Assembly: GCA_902612915.1 (NCBI GenBank)
Contig: CACMFH010000002.1
Coordinates: 82,470 to 146,469 of the forward strand
Source of the DNA: an uncultured SAR86 cluster bacterium
GTDB lineage: Bacteria > Pseudomonadota > Gammaproteobacteria > Magnimaribacterales > D2472
Direction of reading: 5' to 3'
DNA length: 64,000 nt
This document shows, piece after piece, positions 1 through 10,002 of the stretch. A program made the translations under genes and the position numbers. The notes below the pieces were generated by a model, which saw nothing but the letters and a program-made list of their open reading frames with translations, ran no database searches and was not told the origin of the DNA. Each line of letters begins with the position of its first letter. Positions within the stretch are counted from its first letter, which is position 1.

Positions 1-138
1 ACTTTAATTATTGAACATGGATATCAACAGCAAAATGATGTCGAAGCAATATTTAAAAGAAATAAGTTCTCAAAGATAATAAATTTAAAAGATTTACAAT
101 CACTTCCAAGAATAACTATTGGGACTCTTAAAAAATAA
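1..138 (+). CDS. prmC: PrmC (HemK) release-factor glutamine methyltransferase, C-terminal fragment
   Basis: Open reading frame entering from the left edge and ending at TAA 136-138. The visible 45 residues include LIIEHGYQQ followed by a variable stretch and then LPRITIGTLKK, which matches the C-terminus of PrmC (usual form: IEHG.QQ ... D..G..R...G). PrmC is the SAM-dependent enzyme that N5-methylates the glutamine of the GGQ motif in release factors RF1 and RF2. The catalytic NPPY region lies outside the window. The gene converges on selO with one base between the two stop codons. Only the tail is seen, so identification rests on this C-terminal motif. Confidence 0.8.
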   Translation, partial: TLIIEHGYQQQNDVEAIFKRNKFSKIINLKDLQSLPRITIGTLKK

Positions 139-139
139 G

Positions 140-1579
140 TTAAGTTCCGCAATAAGTAATGTATGGTTCATTAGAGGATGGGGCTAAAGTATACTTTTCA
201 AATCCATTTTTTTCAGTAAAAGGTTCTTTTAGTAACTCATTAATCAAATTAATTTCTTTCATGTCTCCATTAACAGCATTTATAAGCGCACCTTCAACAA
301 TATGATTTCTAGGTATGTAACAAGGATTTTTTAAATTCATTTGGTTAGAAACATTTACAACATTAATCTCTTTTTTCCAGGATTTGTACCATACTGAAAA
401 ATCTTTAGATTTATTAAAAACTGAATCTTCTATAGCAAGCGATTGATCAACAATTTTTGCAAGATTTCTAAATGACAACGTAAAGTCTATTGATTCAGAA
501 TGTAATATTTTTAAATAGTCATCAATTATTTTTGAATTATCATTATCAATATTTTCAAGGCCTAATTTTTCACCGAATTCTTTGTAGAAATATTCTTGAT
601 ATGACGGCATTGCAAGTTGAAGAACTTCTGTGAGTTTTTTTACTGAAATCTTTTCATCCTTATCAACTAATGGTATGAGTGTTTCAGCAAATTTTGCCAG
701 ATTCCATATTACTATTGCTGGTTGGTTTTGATATGAGTATCTTCCGTTATGATCAATCGAGCTAAATACTGTTTTTGGATCATAGTTATTCATGAATGCA
801 CAAGGACCATAGTCAATAGTTTCACCAGAAATCGTCATGTTGTCAGTATTCATAACCCCATGAACAAATCCAAGACCCATCCATTTTGATATCAATGAAG
901 CCTGCTTATCACAAACAGTTGCAAAAAAACTAAGATATTTGTTATCGGTCTGCTCTAAATCTGGATAGTGCCTATCGATAGAGTAATCGGCAAGTGTTTT
1001 AAGTACTTCATTATTTTTTGTTCTTGCATATTCAAATGTACCAATTCTGATATGACTTTTTGCGACCCTAGTTAAAATTCCACCTGGAAGTACTGTTTCT
1101 CTTAACACATCTTCATTTGTTTTTAATGCAAAAAGAGACCTTGTTGTTGGTATTTTTAATGCATGCATAAATTCACTTATTACATACTCTCTCAACACTG
1201 GACTTAAAGCTGATCTGCCGTCGCCTCTTCTAGAATATGGCGTTTGACCAATTCCTTTTAATTGAATATCCATCTTATTAATTTCACCTAATAAAATTGC
1301 TCTTCCATCACCAAGCTGTGGATTAAAGTGACCAAATTGATGACCAGAGTAGCCTTGAGCAATTGGTATTGAGTCTTTCAGTAGTTTATTACCAGCAAAT
1401 ACATCTAGACAGTCACTAGAGTCTACATAATCTCTGTCAAAACCTAGTTCTTCTGCAAGAGAATAATTTTTTAAAATCATCTCAGCTTGTTTAAAACCTT
1501 CTGGAGGACATTTTTCTGAAATTTCATGAAGTTCTTCAGCATAAGAATTCATAATATTTAGATTTTTGATATTTTTCAC
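140..1579 (-). CDS. selO: SelO-family protein adenylyltransferase (YdiU/UPF0061)
   Basis: A 479-residue pseudokinase-fold enzyme that in studied members transfers AMP from ATP to Ser, Thr or Tyr of target proteins. Family signatures are present: IAQGYSGHQFGHFNPQLGDGRA near residue 75, QLKGIGQTPYSRRGDGR near 107, LREYVISEFMHAL near 128, and GVMNTDNMTISGETIDYGPC near 240, which carries the metal-binding Asn and Asp. The protein ends in YCGT; the near-terminal Cys corresponds to the selenocysteine of vertebrate SelO. Length is normal. The chosen start is GTG at 1577-1579; an ATG nine codons further in (MNSYAEEL) is also possible and neither has a strong ribosome-binding site. It lies 6 bases behind the nitroreductase and is probably co-transcribed with it. 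Confidence 0.9.
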   Translation of the reverse strand: MKNIKNLNIMNSYAEELHEISEKCPPEGFKQAEMILKNYSLAEELGFDRDYVDSSDCLDVFAGNKLLKDSIPIAQGYSGHQFGHFNPQLGDGRAILLGEINKMDIQLKGIGQTPYSRRGDGRSALSPVLREYVISEFMHALKIPTTRSLFALKTNEDVLRETVLPGGILTRVAKSHIRIGTFEYARTKNNEVLKTLADYSIDRHYPDLEQTDNKYLSFFATVCDKQASLISKWMGLGFVHGVMNTDNMTISGETIDYGPCAFMNNYDPKTVFSSIDHNGRYSYQNQPAIVIWNLAKFAETLIPLVDKDEKISVKKLTEVLQLAMPSYQEYFYKEFGEKLGLENIDNDNSKIIDDYLKILHSESIDFTLSFRNLAKIVDQSLAIEDSVFNKSKDFSVWYKSWKKEINVVNVSNQMNLKNPCYIPRNHIVEGALINAVNGDMKEINLINELLKEPFTEKNGFEKYTLAPSSNEPYITYCGT

Positions 1580-1585
1580 TTTATC

Positions 1586-2251
1586 TTAGTCGATAAATTT
1601 CACAAAAGAATCTAAATTTTCTCTTCTTGTTCTGTATTTATTGATTGGATGATCTTCATCTTCATAACCAATAGCAACACCACACCAAACAATTTCATTG
1701 TCTGGGTGGTCAATATGTTTTTTTACAGTTTTAGGATAAATTGACCAAGATTCTTGAAGACAAAGACCTAAGCCAAAATGAATAGCACTTAACCATAGAT
1801 TTTCTAGGAACATCCCAACATGCCCCCATCCATTACTTCCAAATGATCTATCTATTGTTATTATCATTCCAATAGGAGCCCCAAAAAAATTGTAGTTTTC
1901 TCTAATTTGTTTAAAACGAGAATCAAGATCATCCTTTTCAATTGATAAAGCATTGTACATATCCGCACCACATTCATATCTTCTTTTTTTGTATTCATCT
2001 GCAAGTGGTTTTGGATAAATGTCATATTCAATTTCTTCTTGAACTCCAGTATCAAAATTTTGAAGCGTTTCTTTTGCTAAATTATTTTTTGTTTGTTCAT
2101 TAAGAACATAAACTTTCCAAGGCTGTATATTTCCTCCTGAGGGTGCCGCATTCGCAGTTTTTAGAATTTCACTAATCAATTTAATATCAGGAACTTCTTT
2201 TGTAAAAGCTCTCACAGAAAATCGTTTTTCAATACCTTCTTTTATATTCAT
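1586..2251 (-). CDS. Nitroreductase-family flavoprotein
   Basis: A 221-residue FMN-dependent oxidoreductase of the nitroreductase fold. The N-terminal KRFSVRAF phosphate-binding motif (residues 9-16), APSGGNIQPWKVYVL (about 36-50) and the late segment LQESWSIYPKTVKKHI...VWCGVAIGYED are all typical of the family. Such enzymes use NAD(P)H to reduce nitro compounds, quinones or enones; the natural substrate cannot be told from sequence. It is the first gene of a two-gene minus-strand unit with selO and is divergent from the acyl-CoA ligase gene, leaving 67 bases for both promoters. A more specific member such as a dehalogenase cannot be excluded. Confidence 0.85.
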   Translation of the reverse strand: MNIKEGIEKRFSVRAFTKEVPDIKLISEILKTANAAPSGGNIQPWKVYVLNEQTKNNLAKETLQNFDTGVQEEIEYDIYPKPLADEYKKRRYECGADMYNALSIEKDDLDSRFKQIRENYNFFGAPIGMIITIDRSFGSNGWGHVGMFLENLWLSAIHFGLGLCLQESWSIYPKTVKKHIDHPDNEIVWCGVAIGYEDEDHPINKYRTRRENLDSFVKFID

Positions 2252-2318
2252 TATTTTGTTATCAAATTTTGTCGGTTCTTATATAATTTATAACAAACAT
2301 CTTAAGGGAGCAATTTAT

Positions 2319-3935
2319 ATGATTGGAGATATGCAAAATTGGAGGCCTAATGTAGCTGGTATTATCGAGCATGCGAGGTCAATGCATCCAAATACTGAAG
2401 TTGTTAGCAGACTTGTATCTGGTGAAATACATAAAACAAATTATGAAGAGGTATGTATTAGATCTAGAAAATTAGCTTCAGCACTTGAAAAAGATGGTAT
2501 TAAAAAAGGTGATGTAATAGCGACATTGGCATTAAATACCTATAGGCATTTAGAAATGTACTATGGCATTTCAGGAATGGGAGCTATCACTCATACTTTA
2601 AATTTTAGATTACATCCAGAGCAAGCAGTCTACATCATTAATCATGCTGAAGATAAAATGATTTTTGTTGAATTGCCTTTTATACCTATCCTTGAAGGAC
2701 TTCAAGATAATCTTAGCACTGTAGAAAAATACGTCGTCTTGTGCAATGAAGATGAAATGCCAGAAACTTCATTAAAGAATGCTTTATCTTATGAAGAATA
2801 TATTAAAAATGGTGATGAAAATTATACATGGCCTGACATGGATGATGATGCAGCCTGTGCACTATGTTATACATCTGGAACAACGGGTAATCCAAAGGGA
2901 GTATTGTATAGCCACAAATCAAATATTTTACATGCTCAAGTCGCATTAACTGCGATGACAATTCAAGCAGATGATTCAATATTAATGGTAGTTCCATTGT
3001 TTCATGTTTTGGCATGGGGAATACCATATTTTGGGCCTATGAATGGAAATAAACTTGTTATGCCAGGTATGCAAATGGAAGGCGAGCCTCTTTACGAACT
3101 TATTGATAAAGAAGATGTAACGCTTGCTTTCGGAGTTCCTACCATATGGATGGGTCTCTTAGCATACTGTAGAGATAATAATAAGATTTTAAATTCAGTA
3201 AAAAACACAATTATTGGAGGGTCAGCATTATCTTTATCAACATTACAAGAGTTTGACGAGGTTCATGATGTAAATGTAATTCATGCCTGGGGGATGACTG
3301 AAATGAGTCCAATGGGCACCACAAATATACCAACTCCAGCAATGAAGAATATGTCTAAAGATGAAAAATATTCTGTTCAATTAAAACAAGGTAGGCCAAT
3401 ATACGGTGTTGAATTAAAGGTTGTTGATGATGAAGGAAATGAATTACCAAAAGATGGAGAGTCACAAGGACATCTAATGGTAAGAGGGCCCTGGATCCTT
3501 CAAAAATACTTTAAATCAGATGAAGACGCAGTTGACGCAGATGGTTGGTTTGACACTGGAGACATATCCGTTCTTGATGAAGATGGTTATATGACTATAA
3601 AAGATAGGGCAAAAGATGTTATTAAATCTGGTGGTGAATGGATCAGTTCTATTGATCTTGAAAATGCTGCATTTGGACATCCAGAGGTTGCTGAGGCATG
3701 TGTTGTTGGTATTCCTCATCCAAAATGGGATGAAAGGCCAATGTTATTTATTGTTACAAACTCTGGAGAGCCAATTGAAAAAGATAGCATTATTGAATTT
3801 TTAAGTGACAAAGTTGCAAAATGGTGGCTTCCTGACGAAATAATTTTTTTAAAAGAGTTGCCTCACGGTGCTACTGGAAAACTTCAAAAATTTGAACTAA
3901 GAGAAGAATATAACAATTATTACATGGAGAAATAA
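2319..3935 (+). CDS. Acyl-CoA synthetase (AMP-forming fatty-acid-CoA ligase family)
   Basis: A 538-residue member of the adenylate-forming ANL superfamily that activates a carboxylic acid with ATP and CoA. The ATP-binding P-loop [11 protein letters not shown] lies near residue 185, the A5-like [10 protein letters not shown] near 325, the [10 protein letters not shown] motif near 405, the hinge region [12 protein letters not shown] near 432 and the catalytic Lys in [12 protein letters not shown] near 520. I place the start at ATG 2319 because AAGGGAG at 2304-2310 is well spaced; an ORF extending 21 codons further up overlaps the likely promoter. The substrate is probably a medium or long fatty acid. 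The N-terminus also resembles marine DmdB-type methylmercaptopropionate-CoA ligases, a weak alternative. It is followed after one base by a MaoC hydratase gene. Confidence 0.85.
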   Translation: MIGDMQNWRPNVAGIIEHARSMHPNTEVVSRLVSGEIHKTNYEEVCIRSRKLASALEKDGIKKGDVIATLALNTYRHLEMYYGISGMGAITHTLNFRLHPEQAVYIINHAEDKMIFVELPFIPILEGLQDNLSTVEKYVVLCNEDEMPETSLKNALSYEEYIKNGDENYTWPDMDDDAACALCYTSGTTGNPKGVLYSHKSNILHAQVALTAMTIQADDSILMVVPLFHVLAWGIPYFGPMNGNKLVMPGMQMEGEPLYELIDKEDVTLAFGVPTIWMGLLAYCRDNNKILNSVKNTIIGGSALSLSTLQEFDEVHDVNVIHAWGMTEMSPMGTTNIPTPAMKNMSKDEKYSVQLKQGRPIYGVELKVVDDEGNELPKDGESQGHLMVRGPWILQKYFKSDEDAVDADGWFDTGDISVLDEDGYMTIKDRAKDVIKSGGEWISSIDLENAAFGHPEVAEACVVGIPHPKWDERPMLFIVTNSGEPIEKDSIIEFLSDKVAKWWLPDEIIFLKELPHGATGKLQKFELREEYNNYYMEK

Positions 3936-3936
3936 T

Positions 3937-4398
3937 ATGTTAAAAGTTGTAAAACCTTCTGAAATTAACTCGGTAATAGGCACTGAGGTGGGAACATCTG
4001 AGTGGATAACTATCGATCAAGAAAGAATAAACAAATTTGCTGATGCAACTATGGATCATCAATTTATTCACGTTGATCCTGGTCAAGCTACTCCTGTATT
4101 TGGTTCAACAATTGCTCATGGATTTTTATCTCTTTCATTAGTAGCTGGCATTCCATTTTCTCAAGAAATTGGAATGGTTCTTGAAGGAACAAAGATGGGT
4201 CTTAATTATGGTTTGGATAAGGTGAGATTCCTAAGTCCGGTCCCTGTAAATTCAGAAGTTAGAATTCATATGAAATGCTTAGATATTACTGAAAAGAATC
4301 CTGGACAATATTTAGCTAAAACTGAAGTTACAATGGAAATCAAAGGTGTTGAAAAGCCTGCTTTTGTAGCAGAAACATTGAGCATGTTTGTAGTTTAG
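3937..4398 (+). CDS. MaoC-like (R)-specific enoyl-CoA hydratase
   Basis: A 153-residue single hot-dog-domain protein. The hydratase-2 catalytic motif is intact: FADATMDHQFIHVDP around residues 37-51 (Asp and His dyad), followed by TIAHGFLSLSLVAG near 65. Related enzymes hydrate trans-2-enoyl-CoA to (R)-3-hydroxyacyl-CoA. It starts one base after the stop of the acyl-CoA ligase gene, so the two are almost certainly one transcript, consistent with activation followed by modification of an acyl chain. The exact pathway is not shown; no dehydrogenase sits beside them, although a thiolase gene lies elsewhere in the window. Ends convergent with gatB, 2 bases apart. Confidence 0.85.
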   Translation: MLKVVKPSEINSVIGTEVGTSEWITIDQERINKFADATMDHQFIHVDPGQATPVFGSTIAHGFLSLSLVAGIPFSQEIGMVLEGTKMGLNYGLDKVRFLSPVPVNSEVRIHMKCLDITEKNPGQYLAKTEVTMEIKGVEKPAFVAETLSMFVV

Positions 4399-4400
4399 AT

Positions 4401-5828
4401 CTACTTTAAAAGATCTTTTAAAATTTCATTGACGGCCTTAGGATTAGCTTTACCCTGAGTTTCTTTCATTATTTGACCAACAAAAAATCCAAAAAGCTTA
4501 TCTTTACCGGCTTTATAAGCTGATACCTGATCAGGGTTAGACTCTACAACCTTTTTAGCAATATCCTTAAGTATGCTTTCATCTTGTATTTGGACTAAGC
4601 CTTTTGATTGAATAATTTCATCAACATTAGATGCTGTTTCCCAGACCTCCTCAAGAACAGACTTTGCAATCTTTCCAGAAATAGTACCATCAGAAATACG
4701 TTCAATGAGTATTCCAAAATTCTCAGCGGATAGATTTGATTCATCAATATCAATATTGTCTTTATTTAATAAGGCACTGATGTCACCTACTAACCATTTT
4801 GCAACTAATTTAGCATCATTTGTTTTAGAAGATGCTGCTTCAAACATATTTGCCATAGTTTTGGAAGAAGAAATAATTTTTGCTTCTGATTCGTCAAGGC
4901 CTATTTCATTAATGTATTTAATTTCTTTCTCTTCAGGAAGTTCAGGGAGATTTTCTTTAATTTCTTTTAACTCTTTGTCTGAGATTATTACAGGTAAGAG
5001 GTCAGGACATGGGAAATATCTATAATCATTTGCTTCTTCTTTAGATCGCATTGATCTTGTCTCATTTTTTTCACTGTCATAAAGTCTTGTTTCTTGAACA
5101 ACACATTCACCATTTTCAATTAATCTTATTTGCCTATCAATTTCAAAGTTAATAGCTTTTTCAATAAATTTGAAAGAATTAATATTTTTAAGTTCAGCTC
5201 TTGTTCCAAGTTCCTTGTCTCCACTTTTCTTTATTGAAACATTAACATCGCATCTCATTGAACCTTGGGCCATATTTCCGTCACAGATATCTAAAAAAGT
5301 TACTAATTGTCTGATAGCTTTAAAATATGCAACAGCCTCTTTGGCGCTTGAAATTTCAGGCTCAGATACGATTTCAAGAAGCGGAGTACCAGCTCTATTT
5401 AAATCTACTCCAGTTTCTCCTTCGAACATGTCATGAATTGATTTTCCAGCATCTTCCTCAAGATGTGCTCTGGTTATGTTGATTTCCTTCTCATAGTCAT
5501 CGACAGTAATTTTAATCGAACCTTTTTCTACTATAGGTTGAGTCATTTGAGTAATTTGATAACCTTTTGGTAAATCAGGGTAAAAGTAATTTTTTCGATC
5601 AAATGATGATGTTTGGTTAATATTTGCTCCTGTAGCGAGACCAAATCGTATGGCTTTATAAAATGCTTCTCTGTTTGCAACTGGGAGAACTCCCGGCAAT
5701 CCCATATCTATCAAGTCAACATGTGTATTAGATTTTGCTCCGAATTCTGTTGAGCCGCCAGAAAATAATTTTGACTTAGTTGATAGTTGAACGTGTATTT
5801 CAAGTCCAATTACTGTCTCCCAGCTCAT
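4401..5828 (-). CDS. gatB: Asp-tRNA(Asn)/Glu-tRNA(Gln) amidotransferase subunit B
   Basis: A 475-residue GatB of normal length. It opens with the tRNA-binding kinase-like core signature [13 protein letters not shown], has the metal-site region [20 protein letters not shown], the conserved [38 protein letters not shown] and [11 protein letters not shown] blocks, and a C-terminal YqeY-like tail ending [15 protein letters not shown]. GatB phosphorylates the mischarged aminoacyl-tRNA and passes it ammonia made by GatA. Its start overlaps the gatA stop by 4 bases, giving the order gatC-gatA-gatB on the minus strand with translational coupling. Confidence 0.97.
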   Translation of the reverse strand: MSWETVIGLEIHVQLSTKSKLFSGGSTEFGAKSNTHVDLIDMGLPGVLPVANREAFYKAIRFGLATGANINQTSSFDRKNYFYPDLPKGYQITQMTQPIVEKGSIKITVDDYEKEINITRAHLEEDAGKSIHDMFEGETGVDLNRAGTPLLEIVSEPEISSAKEAVAYFKAIRQLVTFLDICDGNMAQGSMRCDVNVSIKKSGDKELGTRAELKNINSFKFIEKAINFEIDRQIRLIENGECVVQETRLYDSEKNETRSMRSKEEANDYRYFPCPDLLPVIISDKELKEIKENLPELPEEKEIKYINEIGLDESEAKIISSSKTMANMFEAASSKTNDAKLVAKWLVGDISALLNKDNIDIDESNLSAENFGILIERISDGTISGKIAKSVLEEVWETASNVDEIIQSKGLVQIQDESILKDIAKKVVESNPDQVSAYKAGKDKLFGFFVGQIMKETQGKANPKAVNEILKDLLK

Positions 5829-7276
5829 TGTTTTATTCCTTCAGGTGTATACATATGCCAATTCGTTTCATTTTGAAACATATGAGCGAAGTTAAGAATG
5901 GTGCTTTCATCTAAAAAGTTTCCAATTATTTGGAGTCCAATTGGTTTATTTTCAATATTTCCATTTGGAAGAGACATAGCTGGTAATCCTGCGAGATTTG
6001 CAGATATTGTGAACAAGTCCTCTAGATACATTTGTATAGGATCATCACCTTTTGATCCTATTTTGAATGCTGGCCCCCTGGTAGTGGGCGTCATTATTAC
6101 ATCAATTTTTTTAAATGCATTGTCAAAATCATTTTTTATTAATCTTCTTACTTGTTGAGCTTTTTTGTAATAAGCATCGTAATAACCAGCAGAAAGAACG
6201 TATGAACCAATCAATATCCTTCTTTTTACTTCATTTCCAAAACCCTCAGAACGAGTTTTTATATACAACTCCTCAAGATCTTTGACATCTTCTGATCTCA
6301 TACCAAATTTAACTCCATCAAATCTTGACAAATTTGAAGAACACTCTGCTGGTGCAACAACATAATAAGTTGGTACTGATAATGACAAATGTGGTAAAGA
6401 AATATCAACCAGTTCAGCTCCCATGGATTCAAATTCTTTTAATGAATTTTGATATATTTCAACAACATCATTATTTAGACTTGATAGATCTAAATCACTG
6501 ACAATACCTATCTTTTTTCCTTTTAAAGAGCTATTTAAATTTTCTTCAAAGTCAGGGATGTCATTATCTAAAGAGGTTGTATCTTTTTCATCATGAGAGC
6601 ACATTTCATTTAACATGAAAGCACAGTCCTCTGCAGTTCTTGCCATTGGACCAGCTTGATCAAGGCTTGATGCAAAAGCTATCATTCCCCATCTAGAAAC
6701 TCTTCCATAAGTTGGCTTTATACCAGTTATTCCACAAAGAGAAGCTGGCTGTCTAATTGAGCCTCCTGTATCTGTTCCTGTAGCAGCAGGAACTAGTCCA
6801 GCAGCTACAGCAGATGCTGCTCCACCTGAACTACCACCTGGAACTAAATCTTTACCCCATGGATTTATAACATTTCCAAAGAAACTTGTTTCATTTGAGG
6901 ATCCCATAGCAAATTCGTCCATATTAGTTTTACCCACTGAAATACATCCCGCATTTTCAAGATTTTCAATAACAGTCGCTGAATATGGAGGTATGAAATT
7001 ATTTAATATATTTGAACCACAAGTTGTTCTAAGACCTTCTGTACAAAAAAGATCTTTTTGAGCAATTGGAATGCCTGCAAGAGGTAAGTCAGATGGATTA
7101 TTATCAAGCTCTTCAGCTTTTTTTATTGAATTTTCTTCATTGAGAGTGATGAATGCATTTAAGTCTTGAAACTGATTGATTAGAGAAAATACCTCTTGTA
7201 TAACTTCTTTATTAGAAATCTCTTTGTGAGAAATCATATTTTTGATTTCTTTTATTGACTTATACTTAATTGTCAC
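5825..7276 (-). CDS. gatA: Aspartyl/glutamyl-tRNA amidotransferase subunit A (amidase)
   Basis: A 483-residue amidase-signature enzyme that releases ammonia from glutamine for the GatB reaction. The Ser-cisSer-Lys triad is visible: Lys74 in IPIAQKD, Ser149 in [15 protein letters not shown] and Ser173 in [11 protein letters not shown]. The later [22 protein letters not shown] segment is specific to GatA among amidases. Length is normal. It overlaps gatC upstream and gatB downstream by 4 bases each, so the three subunits of the membrane-free cytoplasmic complex are made together. Confidence 0.97.
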   Translation of the reverse strand: MTIKYKSIKEIKNMISHKEISNKEVIQEVFSLINQFQDLNAFITLNEENSIKKAEELDNNPSDLPLAGIPIAQKDLFCTEGLRTTCGSNILNNFIPPYSATVIENLENAGCISVGKTNMDEFAMGSSNETSFFGNVINPWGKDLVPGGSSGGAASAVAAGLVPAATGTDTGGSIRQPASLCGITGIKPTYGRVSRWGMIAFASSLDQAGPMARTAEDCAFMLNEMCSHDEKDTTSLDNDIPDFEENLNSSLKGKKIGIVSDLDLSSLNNDVVEIYQNSLKEFESMGAELVDISLPHLSLSVPTYYVVAPAECSSNLSRFDGVKFGMRSEDVKDLEELYIKTRSEGFGNEVKRRILIGSYVLSAGYYDAYYKKAQQVRRLIKNDFDNAFKKIDVIMTPTTRGPAFKIGSKGDDPIQMYLEDLFTISANLAGLPAMSLPNGNIENKPIGLQIIGNFLDESTILNFAHMFQNETNWHMYTPEGIKQ

Positions 7277-7554
7277 TCAACAACCCTGGGTACTAAAAAA
7301 TAGTCTTCATTTGCTGAAGGCGCAACTTCTAACAGCTTTTTCTTTAAATTTTTAGCTGTAACTATATCTTTTCTTGTTTTAGCTGTTTTTTCAAGAGGAT
7401 TCGCTAAAGGATCTATCTCAGAGGTATCAACGTCATTTAACTGATCGACAAATTCAATAATATTACCTAAATCGTTAATAATTTTTTCTTCTTTTTCATC
7501 ATCGATTTTTAGTCTTGATAGGTAAGATATAGTTGTTACTGTTTTCTTGTCCAT
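7273..7554 (-). CDS. gatC: Aspartyl/glutamyl-tRNA amidotransferase subunit C
   Basis: A 93-residue GatC, the small belt-like subunit that stabilises the GatA-GatB interface. It shows the usual N-terminal helix with [15 protein letters not shown], the [19 protein letters not shown] core and the final [10 protein letters not shown]. It is the first gene of the gatCAB unit and is divergent from mreB; the 82-base gap must hold both promoters. Presence of GatCAB means that at least one of Asn-tRNA or Gln-tRNA is made by the indirect amidation route. Confidence 0.95.
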   Translation of the reverse strand: MDKKTVTTISYLSRLKIDDEKEEKIINDLGNIIEFVDQLNDVDTSEIDPLANPLEKTAKTRKDIVTAKNLKKKLLEVAPSANEDYFLVPRVVE

Positions 7555-7633
7555 ATATAGGATATTATTATAGTTTAGTGGGGGGATATTAACCTAACTC
7601 GCAAATTATTTAAATTGTTTTATTAGAGGATAG

Positions 7634-8686
<1,053 letters not shown>

Positions 8687-8691
8687 GTTGA

Positions 8692-9528
8692 ATGGCTAGG
8701 GCAGCGCCAACTCCTGGTCAAAAATTAAGTTTTATTTTTTTTGTCATATTAAGTTCATTAATTTTATATATTGATATAACTTCAAATAATTTTAAGAGTA
8801 TTAAAAATGGATTTAAATCATTCAAGATTTCGTCTTCATATATTGCCAAAGAAATTTCAATTGAACCACTTAAATCAATAATTAGTCTTTCAAAGTCAAA
8901 GAGTCAATTAATTGAGGAAAATAAAGATTTAAGGGAGGCTCTAGAGTTAAGCTATTTAAACAATTATTTAATTTCCAAAGAAAACATTTTTTTTAAAGAC
9001 AAAGAAATTATTAAAAAAGCACATAATGAGAATAACTATAAATTTGAATATGATATTGCATATCTAAAAAGTATTGATCCCAATATGTATAACTGCTGTG
9101 ATAAACACAGAATGTTTATAGATATTAAACAAAACTCTGATAACTTGTATGTTGAAAGTGTTGTTTTTAATACCGAAGGGCTGGTAGGTCAAATTATTGG
9201 TGAAAGCAAATTTTATGAAGTGCTACTTCTAACAGATATTTCTCACTCTTTGCCAATAAAATTGAATTCAAGTGAATTCTTTTGTAATGCAAAAGGAAGT
9301 GGCAGATCTGAATATATTATTTGTACTTACAATCCTCTTGTATGGACCAAAGAGATAAAGGAAAATCAAATTTTTTATACATCTGGCTTAGGTGGAATTT
9401 ATCCAAAGGATATTGAAGTTGGATATGTTAGCTCGATTGAAGTAGTTGATTCTACACAAACTAATATCGAAATTAAAATACTAGCCAACCCACTAAATGG
9501 AAATATATTTGGAGTATTAAGGTACTGA
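8692..9528 (+). CDS. mreC: Rod-shape-determining protein MreC
   Basis: A 278-residue protein with an N-terminal membrane helix (about 13-31), a coiled-coil segment around residues 65-85 (SKSQLIEENKDLREALELS) and a periplasmic beta domain ending in the typical YPKDIEVGYVSSIE ... IKILANPL. MreC bridges MreB to the PBP2/RodA elongation synthase in the periplasm. Slightly shorter than the E. coli protein. It starts 5 bases after mreB, and its TGA overlaps the mreD ATG by one base. Confidence 0.92.
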   Translation: MARAAPTPGQKLSFIFFVILSSLILYIDITSNNFKSIKNGFKSFKISSSYIAKEISIEPLKSIISLSKSKSQLIEENKDLREALELSYLNNYLISKENIFFKDKEIIKKAHNENNYKFEYDIAYLKSIDPNMYNCCDKHRMFIDIKQNSDNLYVESVVFNTEGLVGQIIGESKFYEVLLLTDISHSLPIKLNSSEFFCNAKGSGRSEYIICTYNPLVWTKEIKENQIFYTSGLGGIYPKDIEVGYVSSIEVVDSTQTNIEIKILANPLNGNIFGVLRY

Positions 9529-10001
9529 TGATCAGTTTATTAAAAAGATTATTCTTAATCATTTTTATTAATTTTATTGATCTAAATATTGCCCTCTTAT
9601 TTTCGAAAATATTCATAATTATTCCATTGACTTTTTTAGCTTTTTCCTATTACGTATACAAATCAGATAAAAATATTAGCTCTTTAGAGGCTTTTTCATT
9701 TGGTTTCTTTGTTGATTTAATTTCAGATTCTTACTTTGGCTTAAATACAATTATTTATTGTTTAACAACATACTTCATAAATCAAAATGCTAATTCATTT
9801 AAATTATTTAGTTATCTTCAAATATGTTTATTTTTTGGATTATCTGCTTCGGCATATGTTGGATTTAGTCAACTAATTATTAATTTATATAATTTCTCAT
9901 ATGTAACACTCCTAGTAAGCTCATTTGCAAACATAATATTTTGTTTTTTTATTGCTTTAATTGCTTCATACTTTCCAAAAAGAATAAGCATTAAACTTTG
10001 A
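9528..10001 (+). CDS. mreD: Rod-shape-determining protein MreD
   Basis: A 157-residue, strongly hydrophobic protein with about five membrane helices. The second half of helix 2 and its loop, SFGFFVDLISDSYFGLNTIIY, is the recognisable MreD motif (usual G...D......G). MreD is the integral membrane member of the elongasome. Primary sequence is weakly conserved, so position directly after mreC carries much of the assignment. One-base overlap with mreC and a two-base gap to the yhdP-like gene imply a single operon. Confidence 0.9.
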   Translation: MISLLKRLFLIIFINFIDLNIALLFSKIFIIIPLTFLAFSYYVYKSDKNISSLEAFSFGFFVDLISDSYFGLNTIIYCLTTYFINQNANSFKLFSYLQICLFFGLSASAYVGFSQLIINLYNFSYVTLLVSSFANIIFCFFIALIASYFPKRISIKL

Positions 10002-10002
10002 A

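Noticed and set aside
4405..4422. Perfect 18-base palindrome TTTAAAAGATCTTTTAAA at the gatB 3' end
   Set aside because: It lies within the last codons of gatB, has no loop and no T-run of terminator type, and AT-rich self-complementary words are common here. It could help bidirectional termination between maoC and gatB but I cannot support that.
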